Under the pieces are notes generated by a model. It worked only from the letters and a program-made list of their open reading frames with translations. It did not search any database and was not told the DNA's origin. The position numbers and the translations under genes are program-made. A stretch of DNA of 64,000 nucleotides from Purpureocillium takamizusanense. Taxonomy: Eukaryota > Ascomycota > Sordariomycetes > Hypocreales > Ophiocordycipitaceae. The stretch is taken from NCBI RefSeq assembly GCF_022605165.1, contig NC_063068.1, forward strand, positions 1,674,001-1,738,000, given 5' to 3'. Shown here piece by piece: positions 54,979 to 64,000 of this stretch; positions within the stretch are counted from its first letter, which is position 1, and every line of letters begins with the position of its first letter.

Positions 54979-57816
54979 CCCGGTTTGTCGCAGCAGAAGT
55001 CGGGAGGACAGAGAAAACGTTTGGGGGGAGGGGGATTCGGCCAGATACGAGGGTCCTGCAAGACGGTCAGTGCTCTGTTTCGAACAGCGGAGTTCAGGAG
55101 CCGCGACCATCTTCCCACAGCAACAAATTCGCACGAGCCAGATGGCCAGGTGCGCTAGAAATACATACCTTGTCCAAAAATCACAGGATTCGCCGTGTGA
55201 ACAAGGAGCCAGTCGCTTGGCAAGGGCGGCTCACGTGGATGCAAGGGAGGCGCACAGGCAACTCCGCTCGACCAAGAGCAAGTTGAAGCAATCAGACAGG
55301 CGTCGTCTCACTTCAGACCAGCTGGGAGACCCTGCAGCGAGCGAGTGAAAGTGAAAGAGACTGCCGCCGTAAATTATGGACGTTCTTGTATCGCGAAGCG
55401 GCCAAGCGCAGCGAGAAGAAATAACTCGTGAGCCAGCAAGGATCGTAATGGGGTGTAGAGAAACGAGCGTCGGTTTTTCCAGTCGCCCTAGACTCCTCCC
55501 GTCTAGTGAATGACCAGGCGCCGTCAACGGGGGAGTCGTTTATCAGATGTTCACGTCGACCGGAGGTGTTGAGCCGGGGTCCGTATGCGAGGGGGGAGGA
55601 ATGCGGAACGGCCAGACGGTACGAGACACGGCGTGGACGATGTTGTGGCGCAACAGCACGCAGTCACGCATCCATACAGTTATGCACTTCGATTTCGAAA
55701 TCTGGCTCGCCTCGAGTGGATGTGATGCAGTCCTTGGATTGATGGGCTCGGTCGATGATTGTGAGGAGAGGAAGAGGGTCGATTTGCCGAGGCAAGCCGG
55801 GTTGAGGAATCGATTATCGTATAACGGCGGCGACCGAGAGACAAGCACGGCGGGGAGGACGCAATTTCAAAGTTATTTTTGAATGAAGGGCAGGCGATGG
55901 ACCGGTGGATGAAGGGGGATGACGGGCGGCGAGGCGGGAGGCTGTAGGCCATGAAGTCTGGAAAGAGGCGGGTTATTACCTTATGACGGCAGGGGCGATG
56001 TTTAGAGTTGTTTCGACACGGTAGGGTCGGTACGTACCCCCCAACAAGGTTGGCGGCGGGCTTGAAATTTTAGGGGCTCCAGCGGACCCATTCAGGGTGC
56101 AAGAGATGGCAGGCAGTCACCTACGGAGTCAGTCCCCAGACAACGGAACGCCCGCCCCGTGGGTCGGACGGTAGGCTATGATGGGAATTGGCTGATGCCA
56201 CGGTGGTGCCGCGACTTGCGAACCTATTCCAGCCGTCGATCAGACGGCGCGACGATGCGCCAGGCCAAGCAAGGACCGCGTGCCGTCTGAACACGCCGCC
56301 CGGAGCACCGCACCCCGGCAGAGGATCGACTGCTGCAGTGCCGTAAGCTGGGGTAGGGAGGGGCCGTCGTCCAGACTGCGAAATCCCTGATGAGCAGCGA
56401 GGCATCAGCCATGTCACGCTCGCTGCTGCACGAGCCAACTCATGACTGCCCTCATCGTCAGGCGATGACCAGCCTCGTGCCTGGCATCCCCCCTCCAACC
56501 ACAACCCCAACCCCTTTTCCCAGGTCCTTCTCGTAAGGCACCAGCTTTGTTCTCGATTCTGGCTGGTCCTTACTTTCCCTGTGCAGAGTCCTTGCAGCGT
56601 CCATCCCCTGGTACGCATGGCTTCATTGGGCAAGGCTTCCGACAGCACGCCGCAGGGGCTGCCTCCTTTTGCCGACGCGATCGATCTGACGAGGCTTTCC
56701 TGAGCTGCACTTGGGCCGAAGGACGTACCTGACCTGGGCCCAAAAAAGAAAGCGTCGGGCAGGGCGAAGGGAAAAAAACTCTGCCGAGCGCTCGCCATAG
56801 CGCATGGCGGGCCGGGGGGAGAGTGGTCGGCTCGGTGGGAAGCTGTTAGGCCTGGCCGCCGTTGGCAAGCGACGCCACTAACAGCGATGTGGCTGGGCAG
56901 AGTTTTGCACTGCCGCGTCTCATGTCCGCCGGCTGTCAACGCCGCCCGGCGGTAGGGAAGTTCTGGGGGGCGCGGGGACCCCGAGCCGAGGGTGCCCACT
57001 ACTAGGTACTAACTTACGGCAGCCCCCGGCTCGGTCGCCCACTCCGTCGAAGCTTCCCCGGGCAAATGCTGCTGCGGGATGAGTTCTAGCGTCCCGATCT
57101 CTTCCATGGATGCTGCATCTGCACGCACAACTTTGGCGATAGCACCCGGCGTCAAGAGGTCCGGTTTTTCGTTCTACTACTGTACTAATGCAGCCTGGCA
57201 ACCTTCGCCGGTGGTGGGCTGCTGGTCGTGGTTGGGATCGGTGACTGCCGCAACTAGTTATTTCATCCTTCGTACGACTACGCACGGAGTCTCTGCTATC
57301 TACCAATTGGACTTCATCCGGCCCCTCATTACTGCTCTCCATGCATCGCATGACGCCGCATCGAGTCAGAATTCGGTCAATGAAGTTTTAGTATCGATTT
57401 GCTGATGCGGCTTTTGTGCATCATTCGAATCGATGGCTGTGGTGGTGGATGCTGCGAGATGGCAGCTCTAGGGATACGCCGCGCTTGAAATGTGCGCACG
57501 AGACAGCATTGTGAGCTCGTCGTGTCCTATCTGTGCCCTGCAGACATGGCCGTTTCTGCAAGGCATGAATCAATGAAATAGGTAAAATACGGGCCACAGG
57601 GGTTTACGTGTTGTTTTACCAAGTGTTTGAATCAAAGACTGGGGAGATACGTATACGTAGTCTAGGGTAGTCATTAATCATACGCGCTTCGCGTCAGGGC
57701 ATGAGTCGTGTTGAAAATTTCCCCGCCGCAGATTGCTTCCCAAATCGACTGCTCGGCGTACTCTCCGAATCGCAGCATCACTTCGGTACGACTGATTCCC
57801 CTTCAAACGACCCGCA
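54979..57816. other. Gene-free interval between divergent genes
   Basis: It holds the F-box gene promoter and the DUF7704 gene promoter. The minus-strand open frame at 56121-56999 and the plus-strand frames at 55547-55882 and 57079-57405 show no recognisable domain. CAG|GACCC near 55050 could mark a 5' UTR intron of the F-box gene. Confidence 0.45.
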
Positions 57817-58290
57817 ATGGCCTCACAACGCGTCGCTCTTCGTCTGCCGGTCGCGTATCGCGCCTTCTTCCTGCTCGTCGAGCCGCTGTCCGCCCTCGCG
57901 GGCGCCTTCTACAACCACGTCCGCCAGCGACGGTACCTCGAGTTGCTCGATGCGGCATCAGCCCCGGCGCAGGTGCCCTTGAGCACGTCGGTGGCCATGT
58001 CACAACTGGCCAACATGTACCTATTCTTCGCCCTCAACGAGGCACTCGTGCTTCGATCGACATGGGACTTGCGCGTGTGGCGGACGGTGTTGCTGGTGCT
58101 GCTCATCGCCGACCTCGGCCACCTCTACTCCATGAAAGAGCTCGGCCCCGCGATATACTACAACGTCGCGGGTTGGAACGTGGGAGACTGGGGGAACGTG
58201 CCGTGGGTGTACGCGGGCGCGGCGCTGAGAATCTGCTTCCTTGCGGGCGTCGGGCTTGACGGGTCGAAGCGGGCGCGTAAGCAGCAGTGA
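57817..58290 (+). CDS. DUF7704 small integral membrane protein
   Basis: This is an intronless gene of 157 residues. I recognise it as the fungal DUF7704 family. It begins MASQRVALRLPVAYRAFFLLVEPLSALAGAFY, has the conserved QLANMYLFFALNEALVLR and LIADLGHLYSMKELG stretches, and a final hydrophobic segment (VYAGAALRICFLAGVG). Four membrane helices are predicted at about 12-30, 62-82, 88-106 and 130-150, and the C-terminus is basic (SKRARKQQ). Family members are commonly small and single-exon, and their function is unknown. It lies 633 bp upstream of, and on the same strand as, the alcohol dehydrogenase. Confidence 0.88.
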   Translation: MASQRVALRLPVAYRAFFLLVEPLSALAGAFYNHVRQRRYLELLDAASAPAQVPLSTSVAMSQLANMYLFFALNEALVLRSTWDLRVWRTVLLVLLIADLGHLYSMKELGPAIYYNVAGWNVGDWGNVPWVYAGAALRICFLAGVGLDGSKRARKQQ

Positions 58291-58923
58291 GCGCGCGGAG
58301 CGTGGGGAGGAGATGCGCGCCTTGCAGCACACGTTGGCGCGCCATCGCCCGAGAAGCAAGCAGATCCAAGGCCTGGTCCGCTGCGACGGGGTCTGTGACG
58401 CCGACGTGGTGCGAGGCCGGATGGCAGCTGCGGTGGTCTTTGTACTCTAGACGAATGCACTCCCCTCGTCGTCACGATGCATCCTCGGCCGACCGGCCCG
58501 AAGTCATGGCGAAAGCCCGAGGCGACCCCGCCGACGCGGACATGGCGGCCCGACTCCGCGGCACTATCTGTTTGGTGGAATTATCCTACGTCACGGCAGC
58601 GAATCAATTTCGCCCACAACGCCCACCTTGGCTGGTGGCTGTCTGGTTCCCCCACGCGCGTTGTGGGCTGACGCCTGGTTTCTGAGGGACTGACTGGCTT
58701 CGGGGGGACGCTCACCGGGCGGCTGTCAACCTCTGCCAGCTTCCCCGACATGCGGGCGGAATGACGATGGGTGTTGCGCGCGCGGCCGCGGGGCAGGAGC
58801 CCGTACTTGTCCCTCACGCTCCTTGTCCTCTCCGCGCTCGCATTTCCTCTCCTCCTTTATTATCGAACGCCTCCCGCCAACTGACCTTGTGCTCTCCAAA
58901 CACCCTGCTCCTCCAGAATCACA
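58291..58923. promoter_or_regulatory. Intergenic region and promoter of the zinc alcohol dehydrogenase
   Basis: It contains the 3' flank of the DUF7704 gene and, near 58820-58900, a pyrimidine-rich leader leading to the CACAATGGC start. No separate gene is seen. Confidence 0.45.
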
Positions 58924-60075
58924 ATGGCGTACCCTGAAAAGTTCACCGGCTTCCAGTCGCCCTCGGCGGACAAGTGGCTCGAGTTCGACAAGAACTCATG
59001 GACCCCGCGCCCCTTTGGCGACCACGACGTCGACATCAAGATTGAGTGCTGCGGCGTCTGCGCCAGCGACAAGCATACCATCAGCGGCGACTGGGGCGGC
59101 TGCCCTTACCCCTTGGCCGTCGGGCACGAGGTGGTCGGAAAGGTGCGCAAGGTCGGCTCCAAGGTGACGCTGGCCAAGGTCGGCCAGCGCGTGGGCGTCG
59201 GTGCCCAGGTTTGGTCCTGCGGCGACTGCCGACGATGCAAGTCGGACAACGAGACATATTGCACCCAGCAGATCGACGCCTATGGCGCGCCGTATCTCGA
59301 CACGGGGTACACCACGCAGGGCGGCTACTCGTCGCACACGCGCACCCACGAGTTCTGGTGAGTCTGCGCGCGCGCCGCCCCCTACTCCCTCCGTGATAAC
59401 GATCAATGGCTCTGACACACGGATAGGGTGTACCCGATCCCCGAGAAGCTCCCAAGCGCCGAGGCGGCGCCCATGCTGTGCGCAGGTATTACCGTGTACA
59501 GCCCGCTGAAGCGCTTCGGCGCCGGGCCCGGCAAGAAGGTCGGCGTCGTTGGCATCGGCGGCCTCGGGCACTACGGTATCATCTTTGCCAAGGCGCTCGG
59601 GGCCGAGGTGTGGGCAATCTCACGTTCGCGGGCCAAGGAGGCGGATGCCAAGAAGATGGGCGCCAGTGGGCTCATTGCGACGGGCGAGAAGGGCTGGGAC
59701 GAGGAACACAAGGGGACCTTTGACCTCATCATCAACACGGCCAACTCCTTCGACGGGTTCGAGCTCGAAAAGTACCTGAGCCTGCTCGACGTGCACGGGC
59801 GTTGGAACTCGGTGGGCCTGCCGGGCGGCGACGGCATCTCCATTAAGAACCAGGACTTCATCTCGAACGGGTGCTTCATCGGCACGACTCATCTGGGCAG
59901 CCGACGCGAGATGCTGGAGATGCTGCAACTGGCGGCGGACAAGGGTCTCCAGGGGTGGGTCGAGGAGATTCCCATCTCGCGCGAGGGCCTGCAGAAGGCC
60001 ATGGAGAAACTCGAGAAGAGCAGCGTCAGGTATCGCTCCTGCATGGTCGGCTATGATGAGGCCTTTGGCGCGTAG
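58924..60075 (+). CDS. Zinc-dependent NADP alcohol dehydrogenase, cinnamyl-alcohol/ADH6 type
   Basis: Two exons (58924-59357 and 59427-60075) give 360 residues. The 69-nt intron has donor GTGAGT and acceptor TAG and splits the Trp codon in HEFWVYP. It interconverts aldehydes and alcohols, typically aromatic or branched aldehydes with NADPH. Catalytic zinc ligands are C46, H68 with E69 (GHEVVG), and C163 (MLCAG). Structural zinc ligands are C99, C102, C105 and C113 in a C-x2-C-x2-C-x7-C pattern. The nucleotide-binding turn is GIGGLG at 187-192. SRSRAKE after the second strand suits NADP rather than NAD, as in yeast Adh6. No targeting signal is seen, so it is probably cytosolic; the physiological substrate is unknown. 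Confidence 0.95.
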
Positions 60076-60903
60076 GACAGGGCAGCCGCGACGATGGCTC
60101 GATTGCAGTGACGTTGGCGTGAGGCGTTGACGAGGACGGGCGTGAGATGGGCATATATATACGTCGTACAGTATACAGTATATAAAGCCGCTTATTAGCA
60201 TGAGGACCCTGATGGGGGAATGCAAACTTGGCTGTGCAGGACAATGACCAGACCCACGACACAGCAGCTCAGGCGAGCCAATCGATGGCGGAAGCCGCAG
60301 TCGCGAGGTTGCAATGGTGCCCAGCGAGGCGGCGCGCTCACATGTCGGCTGTAAGTGAGCTCGCCCATCCCCACGCGGGGACACGCCACAGTCAATGGTC
60401 GTGAACGGTGTTATACTTCGTAGTTATATAATACTTCGTACTTTATAGGTGGTATGTACTACGTTGAACGGGAGCGCCTCCGATAACCGGTGCCAACGGC
60501 AGGCCAGTCAGTCACTTGCCCGTGATGCACCCATCTCTTGTGCCTGCCGGGCAGCTCGATCTGAATTTCGTAGTAAGAACTGCTACGGAGGAGGAAGTGC
60601 TGCTGCGCACGTGGGAGGGAGACCCCGCTGACGAAAAAACAAGGGGGGCGGCAACGGGCGCTATCCCCCGTTTGTCTCGCCGGAGCCGGGGCGGCGTGCG
60701 CTCTTGGGTTTGAGGCGGGTTTGCCCTGGGCGGCATGCGCGCGCCAGCGCCAGCCCACGAGGCAATGAACCCTCCCCTGCTCCCCCCCCCGCCTGAGAGC
60801 GAGCGTAGAGCGCGGGTGACTCACGCGGACGAGATGGGGAACGTCTAGATTTCGTCTGCGCAGGGCTTCCCTCGGCGAGACGAATCGGGCAAAAACCGGG
60901 CAT

Positions 60904-60922
60904 CGTCGTCGTCGTCGTCGTC
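60904..60922. repeat. (GTC)n microsatellite
   Basis: Six CGT/GTC units. Confidence 0.9.
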
Positions 60923-61461
60923 CGCGCAGCAGAGGTCGGTCAACTGGTGGTGGTGGCCGTCAGGATAGGGCTGCTAACAGCCCGTGATGGGATGCTCTGG
61001 AGGTTGCATTTGAGACCAGTTGTTTGCGAGGCCGCCGCACGGCCCACGAGGCACCGTACGATCTGGGTGGAGTGCATCTACTCATCATCTGCTGGTGCAT
61101 GATGATGACCGCACCTTGAGTTTTTGGCGGTTGGCCGAAGATTGCACTGCACTGTACAGAAAAATCACCCATTGACATGGAACCTGGAGAGATGATGCAG
61201 TGCAAACTGTCAATGGCTAGAAAAGCTCACGCAAACAAGGCGTCCTGAGCACGTCAGTCGCCCAATTGGTAATGACAAGTGACGAGCAAGCGTCCTTTGC
61301 AAGCTCGCGGATTGGAAATGCATACCAAGTACGTACGCTGGTCGTAAATTCGAGGCCCCTAAACGCAAGCCACCCACCCACTTCACTTGGCAAAATATGG
61401 ATGCATCTCGCGCGCCTCCAGCTTCCAAGCCTAAAACTGCTCTGGTCGGCCCGCTCTGACA

Positions 61462-61487
61462 CCGCCGCCGCCGCCGCCGCCGCCGCC
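61462..61487. repeat. (CCG)n microsatellite
   Basis: Eight to nine CCG units. Confidence 0.9.
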
Positions 61488-61784
61488 AATTTACTTCGTA
61501 CCTCGTACGTGCTAGTAGTAACCGAATTGTTAAGCATCGTAACAAGTGGCCCGTTTGCTGCAGACAAAGCCGTCGCACCAGCAACATCAGCAGCGACGTC
61601 TTTCTCCTGTCAAACACCCATCCCACCCCCCCTGCGCATTCGCCGCCCTGCTTCTCCTCCTGCTGCTGCTGCTGGCTGTTGTAGCCCCTGCTTGCTAATC
61701 GGCTGTTGGGCGGACTACTTACTCACACACCTTGGACGGGGGGGGGGGGCTTTCGAGTTGACATCTGCTGGCCGCGCCTGGCCT

Positions 61785-61811
61785 GGACTGACTGACTGAC
61801 TGACTGACTGA
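61785..61811. repeat. (GACT)n microsatellite
   Basis: Nearly seven GACT units. Confidence 0.95.
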
Positions 61812-61912
61812 CCCGCCCCGCCCCGGTTCTTCACCTCGCCGGTGCTCGGCGGCCGTGCGCGCGGCGTGCTGACGTGACTTGCCTGGCCGGCAAGAGGGCG
61901 CCTGGAGCAAAC

Positions 61913-61916
<4 letters not shown>

Positions 61917-61943
<27 letters not shown>
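61917..61943. repeat. (CTG)9 microsatellite
   Basis: Nine CTG units. Confidence 0.95.
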
Positions 61944-61944
<1 letters not shown>

Positions 61945-62429
61945 GCGCGGTAGTGTGTGGGCTTCCTTTTCGCTTTTGTCAGACGGAGCGGAGGCTGGAG
62001 ATGGGGGATCGTGGGCGTCGAGGGGGAGCCACTTGCCCGTTGAGTATTAAGACTTGGGGATGCCCGCGCTCATGGTCGAGTTGAGAGGTTGAGAGAGAAA
62101 AGAGACACTTTCATCACGAGCATCAAAGATACCCATCACCACCATCTATCTGCCCCATCATCATCGCGTTCATCATCCTCATCAACTCCATCGTCACACA
62201 CCCTATTGTCCTTGTCGTTGTTCCTATTGACATCGTCATCTACGACCTCAGCATCACCTATCAACACCGTTGTCGTCGTCACTATACGAAGCGCGCCAAT
62301 AAATCTGTGCTCCAGCCTCACAGTTTACTACAGCGTCACCCACAGCGCCCTTGACGTAAGTGCATTGATAGAGCCTCACACAGTACATTAAATCTGACAA
62401 CGCCAATAGCTCCTGGTTGCCTAGTCGCC

Positions 62430-63548
62430 ATGCCTCTATCACTCTCCTTACGCTACCGGCGCCTCCCCGCCAAGTCGGAAATCACCTCGGTCGGCGTCTC
62501 TCCCTCTTCCACATCCGCCTTCGCCATCTACATCGCGCCACAGACCAACCAGTCCTGGATCGACTTCTTTGACCTAGACACTCAGCGCGGCTACACCAAG
62601 GCCACCGGGGCGCACGCCGTCTTCGGCCCACCCGCCTCTTCGCCTATCTCACCTTGCTCCTCATCCTTATCATCACGCATCCCCGGCGGCAGCGGCGGGG
62701 GCCTTGCCAGCACCATCACCAGCAGCATCGCCCGCATCAGCGAGAAGAGCATCGCCAACAGTACCAGCGCGAGCCTTGCCGGTAGCGCGCACCGCGTCGC
62801 CACCCTGCGCGACTGGACCGTCCAGCTCGGCCCCAACATCGAGTACCACCACAGCAGCACCGTCCTCGTCCGCGACTTCGCCACCGGCAAGACCGCCATC
62901 GAGCTGCGGGACGCCGCCCGCGGGCCCGTGGTCTGGAGCCACGACGGGCTCGCCATCGCCGCCGGGGATGCCTCCGCGCGCGGCCGTGTGGGTGTCTGGG
63001 ACGTCCGCACGGGAGCCCGCATCGGCCGCGTGGTCAGCCACATCGACGACGTCACGCACGCCGCCTTCACGCCCGAGATGACGCTCGTGACGCTCTCGCG
63101 GGATGGCACCGCGCGCGTCAGCGACCCGACCACCGGCCGCACGCTCAGCCGCCTCGAGATCGAGGGCACCACCGCCGCCGCCGCCAACCCGCGTCTGCTG
63201 GCCGTGTCGCGGGACGGACGCTCCATCGTCTCGCTCTGGGGCACGACGGTGCACGTGTGGATTCCCGGCGCGAGCCACCTGACGTCCTACGACCTGCGAA
63301 CGGTGCGCCAGACCGAATCATGGCCGCTTTGCGTCTCCCCTGACGGACGGTGGATGGCCAGCCGCACCGAGGACGGCCTCGAGGTGCTCGACGTGGCGTC
63401 GGGGGCCGTCGCCTGGGAGCGCAGAGAGGAGGCCGCGTGCATGGACAACATGGTCACGGCGGCGGCCTTTTCGGGAGACGGCAGCGTGCTCGTCCTGGGC
63501 AGGATGAGCGGCGCCGTCGAGGTGTGGGATGTGGTGGAGAAGAACTGA
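62430..63548 (+). CDS. WD40-like beta-propeller protein
   Basis: This is an intronless gene of 372 residues. Degenerate WD-type blades are visible: GPVVWSHDGLAIAAGD...VGVWDVRTG (about 167-193), VTHAAFTPEMTLVTLSRDGTARVSDPTTG (about 204-232), LLAVSRDGRSIVSLWGTTVHVWIPG, LCVSPDGRWMASRTEDGLEVLDVASG, and a final blade ending VEVWDVVEKN. The N-terminal 115 residues contain a Ser/Gly-rich insertion (SSPISPCSSSLSSRIPGGSGGG) within what may be the first blade. The start MPLSLSLRYRRLPAKSEIT is the first ATG of the frame. No F-box, helicase or other partner domain is present, so it is probably a protein-interaction scaffold. I do not recognise a specific orthologue. Confidence 0.88.
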   Translation: MPLSLSLRYRRLPAKSEITSVGVSPSSTSAFAIYIAPQTNQSWIDFFDLDTQRGYTKATGAHAVFGPPASSPISPCSSSLSSRIPGGSGGGLASTITSSIARISEKSIANSTSASLAGSAHRVATLRDWTVQLGPNIEYHHSSTVLVRDFATGKTAIELRDAARGPVVWSHDGLAIAAGDASARGRVGVWDVRTGARIGRVVSHIDDVTHAAFTPEMTLVTLSRDGTARVSDPTTGRTLSRLEIEGTTAAAANPRLLAVSRDGRSIVSLWGTTVHVWIPGASHLTSYDLRTVRQTESWPLCVSPDGRWMASRTEDGLEVLDVASGAVAWERREEAACMDNMVTAAAFSGDGSVLVLGRMSGAVEVWDVVEKN

Positions 63549-64000
63549 GTTGCGGCATGACGAGAAACATGAACTGACGAACACTACAAAAATGGGCCTG
63601 GAATGGAGGAAGCGAAATCGAGGCGGTTTGCGTTTGGATATTTGACTGGTTCAACAAGTATGCTCTCAGTCGGGGTGTCGCTTCAACAGTCTGAGTACGT
63701 GCGTGGCGTTGGCAAATTTTGCGAATCCGGATTGGATGTTTGGAATATGAGATCTGATGAGCGGATTTACGGTATACTAGGGCTCAACGCTGATTTGGCG
63801 GTAATGTGTACATAACCTGGGGTTGGCTGTTCAACAAGTGGTCGCCCGACTTTCGAGATGGTGGTTGTAAACATATCGGAACTGTACATAATTATGTCTA
63901 AGAACACTACGCTTTCGATGGCATCAATGGCCCAACAGTGTCATAAGCCGTGAATAAGGAAAAAAAAAAAAACCAAAAGTCCGCGCCAGAATTCCCACCA
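63549..64000. other. 3' flank of the beta-propeller gene and window end
   Basis: AT-richer sequence with a poly-A run (63959-63972). The short open frame at 63603-63815 (+) has no recognisable domain. No gene is claimed. Confidence 0.4.

Larger units (their letters stand above)
60076..62429. other. Gene-free interval with dense microsatellites
   Basis: No supportable gene. It holds TATATATACG/GTATACAGTATATAA palindromic AT stretches just after the dehydrogenase (60154-60185), GTC, CCG, GACT and CTG microsatellites, and a CATCA-rich leader (62120-62270) before the last gene. The open frame at 61266-61799 is interrupted by Ala-rich microsatellite translation and is not supported. Confidence 0.45.

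Noticed and set aside
56121..56999. 292-residue minus-strand open frame
   Set aside because: No domain, no leader or splice features, and random-looking composition in a GC-rich intergenic region.

Overview
The window reads as nuclear DNA of a filamentous ascomycete, most likely a Sordariomycete close to Hypocreales. The evidence is GC-rich coding sequence, short introns (about 47-180 nt, GTRNGY donors, YAG acceptors), gene families of that class, and a GH3 beta-glucosidase that by recollection closely resembles the Trichoderma Cel3B type. I model 18 protein-coding genes and one decayed gene. Every exon chain was joined by hand and keeps frame. There is no secondary-metabolite cluster, no transposase ORF and no CRISPR; the genes are a conserved housekeeping and secretory set separated by long intergenic stretches.

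Layout. 0.7-1.3 kb: a decayed gluconokinase. 2.1-4.1 kb: a small membrane protein convergent with a CofD/YvcK-like protein. 5.5-6.7 kb: an MDR oxidoreductase. 7.2-10.3 kb: two secreted cysteine-rich proteins (one GPI-anchored) on the minus strand. 11.8-12.8 kb: a membrane-anchored prolyl 4-hydroxylase. 14.8-15.7 kb: a MAPEG protein. 16.3-19.7 kb: the GH3 beta-glucosidase. 23.7-27.1 kb: ERG24 sterol C-14 reductase divergent from an Mrl1/CD-MPR-like receptor. 32.3-34.4 kb: a low-complexity putative DNA-binding regulator. 34.7-40.3 kb: three minus-strand genes (Ap4A phosphorylase, FIT/Scs3 lipid protein, and a NYN-like plus CCCH zinc-finger protein). 43.6-45.9 kb: a GH55 exo-beta-1,3-glucanase. 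52.8-55.0 kb: an F-box/WD40 protein. 57.8-60.1 kb: a DUF7704 membrane protein and a zinc alcohol dehydrogenase. 62.4-63.5 kb: a beta-propeller protein.

The most unusual object is at 41.84-43.06 kb. Three tandem, same-strand, tRNA-sized elements (72, 71 and 86 nt) share an invariant 7-bp terminal stem (AGCGAAG/CTTCGCT) and the dinucleotide TA at positions 8-9, and each ends in five Ts. Their interiors are almost unrelated. Each has a TATA-like element 29-30 nt upstream and a B-box-like motif 12-33 nt past the T-run; the motif is perfect in two copies. This is the layout of a U6-type RNA polymerase III gene with an external B box. I propose a small family of Pol III non-coding RNAs. I recognise no known RNA family in them.

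Functionally, the GH3 and GH55 enzymes, the GPI protein and the small secreted protein point to glucan turnover and cell-surface or secreted biology. ERG24, FIT/Scs3 and the MRH receptor belong to ER and Golgi membrane and lipid physiology. The F-box and NYN-CCCH proteins are candidate protein- and RNA-turnover regulators. Nothing ties these genes into one pathway.
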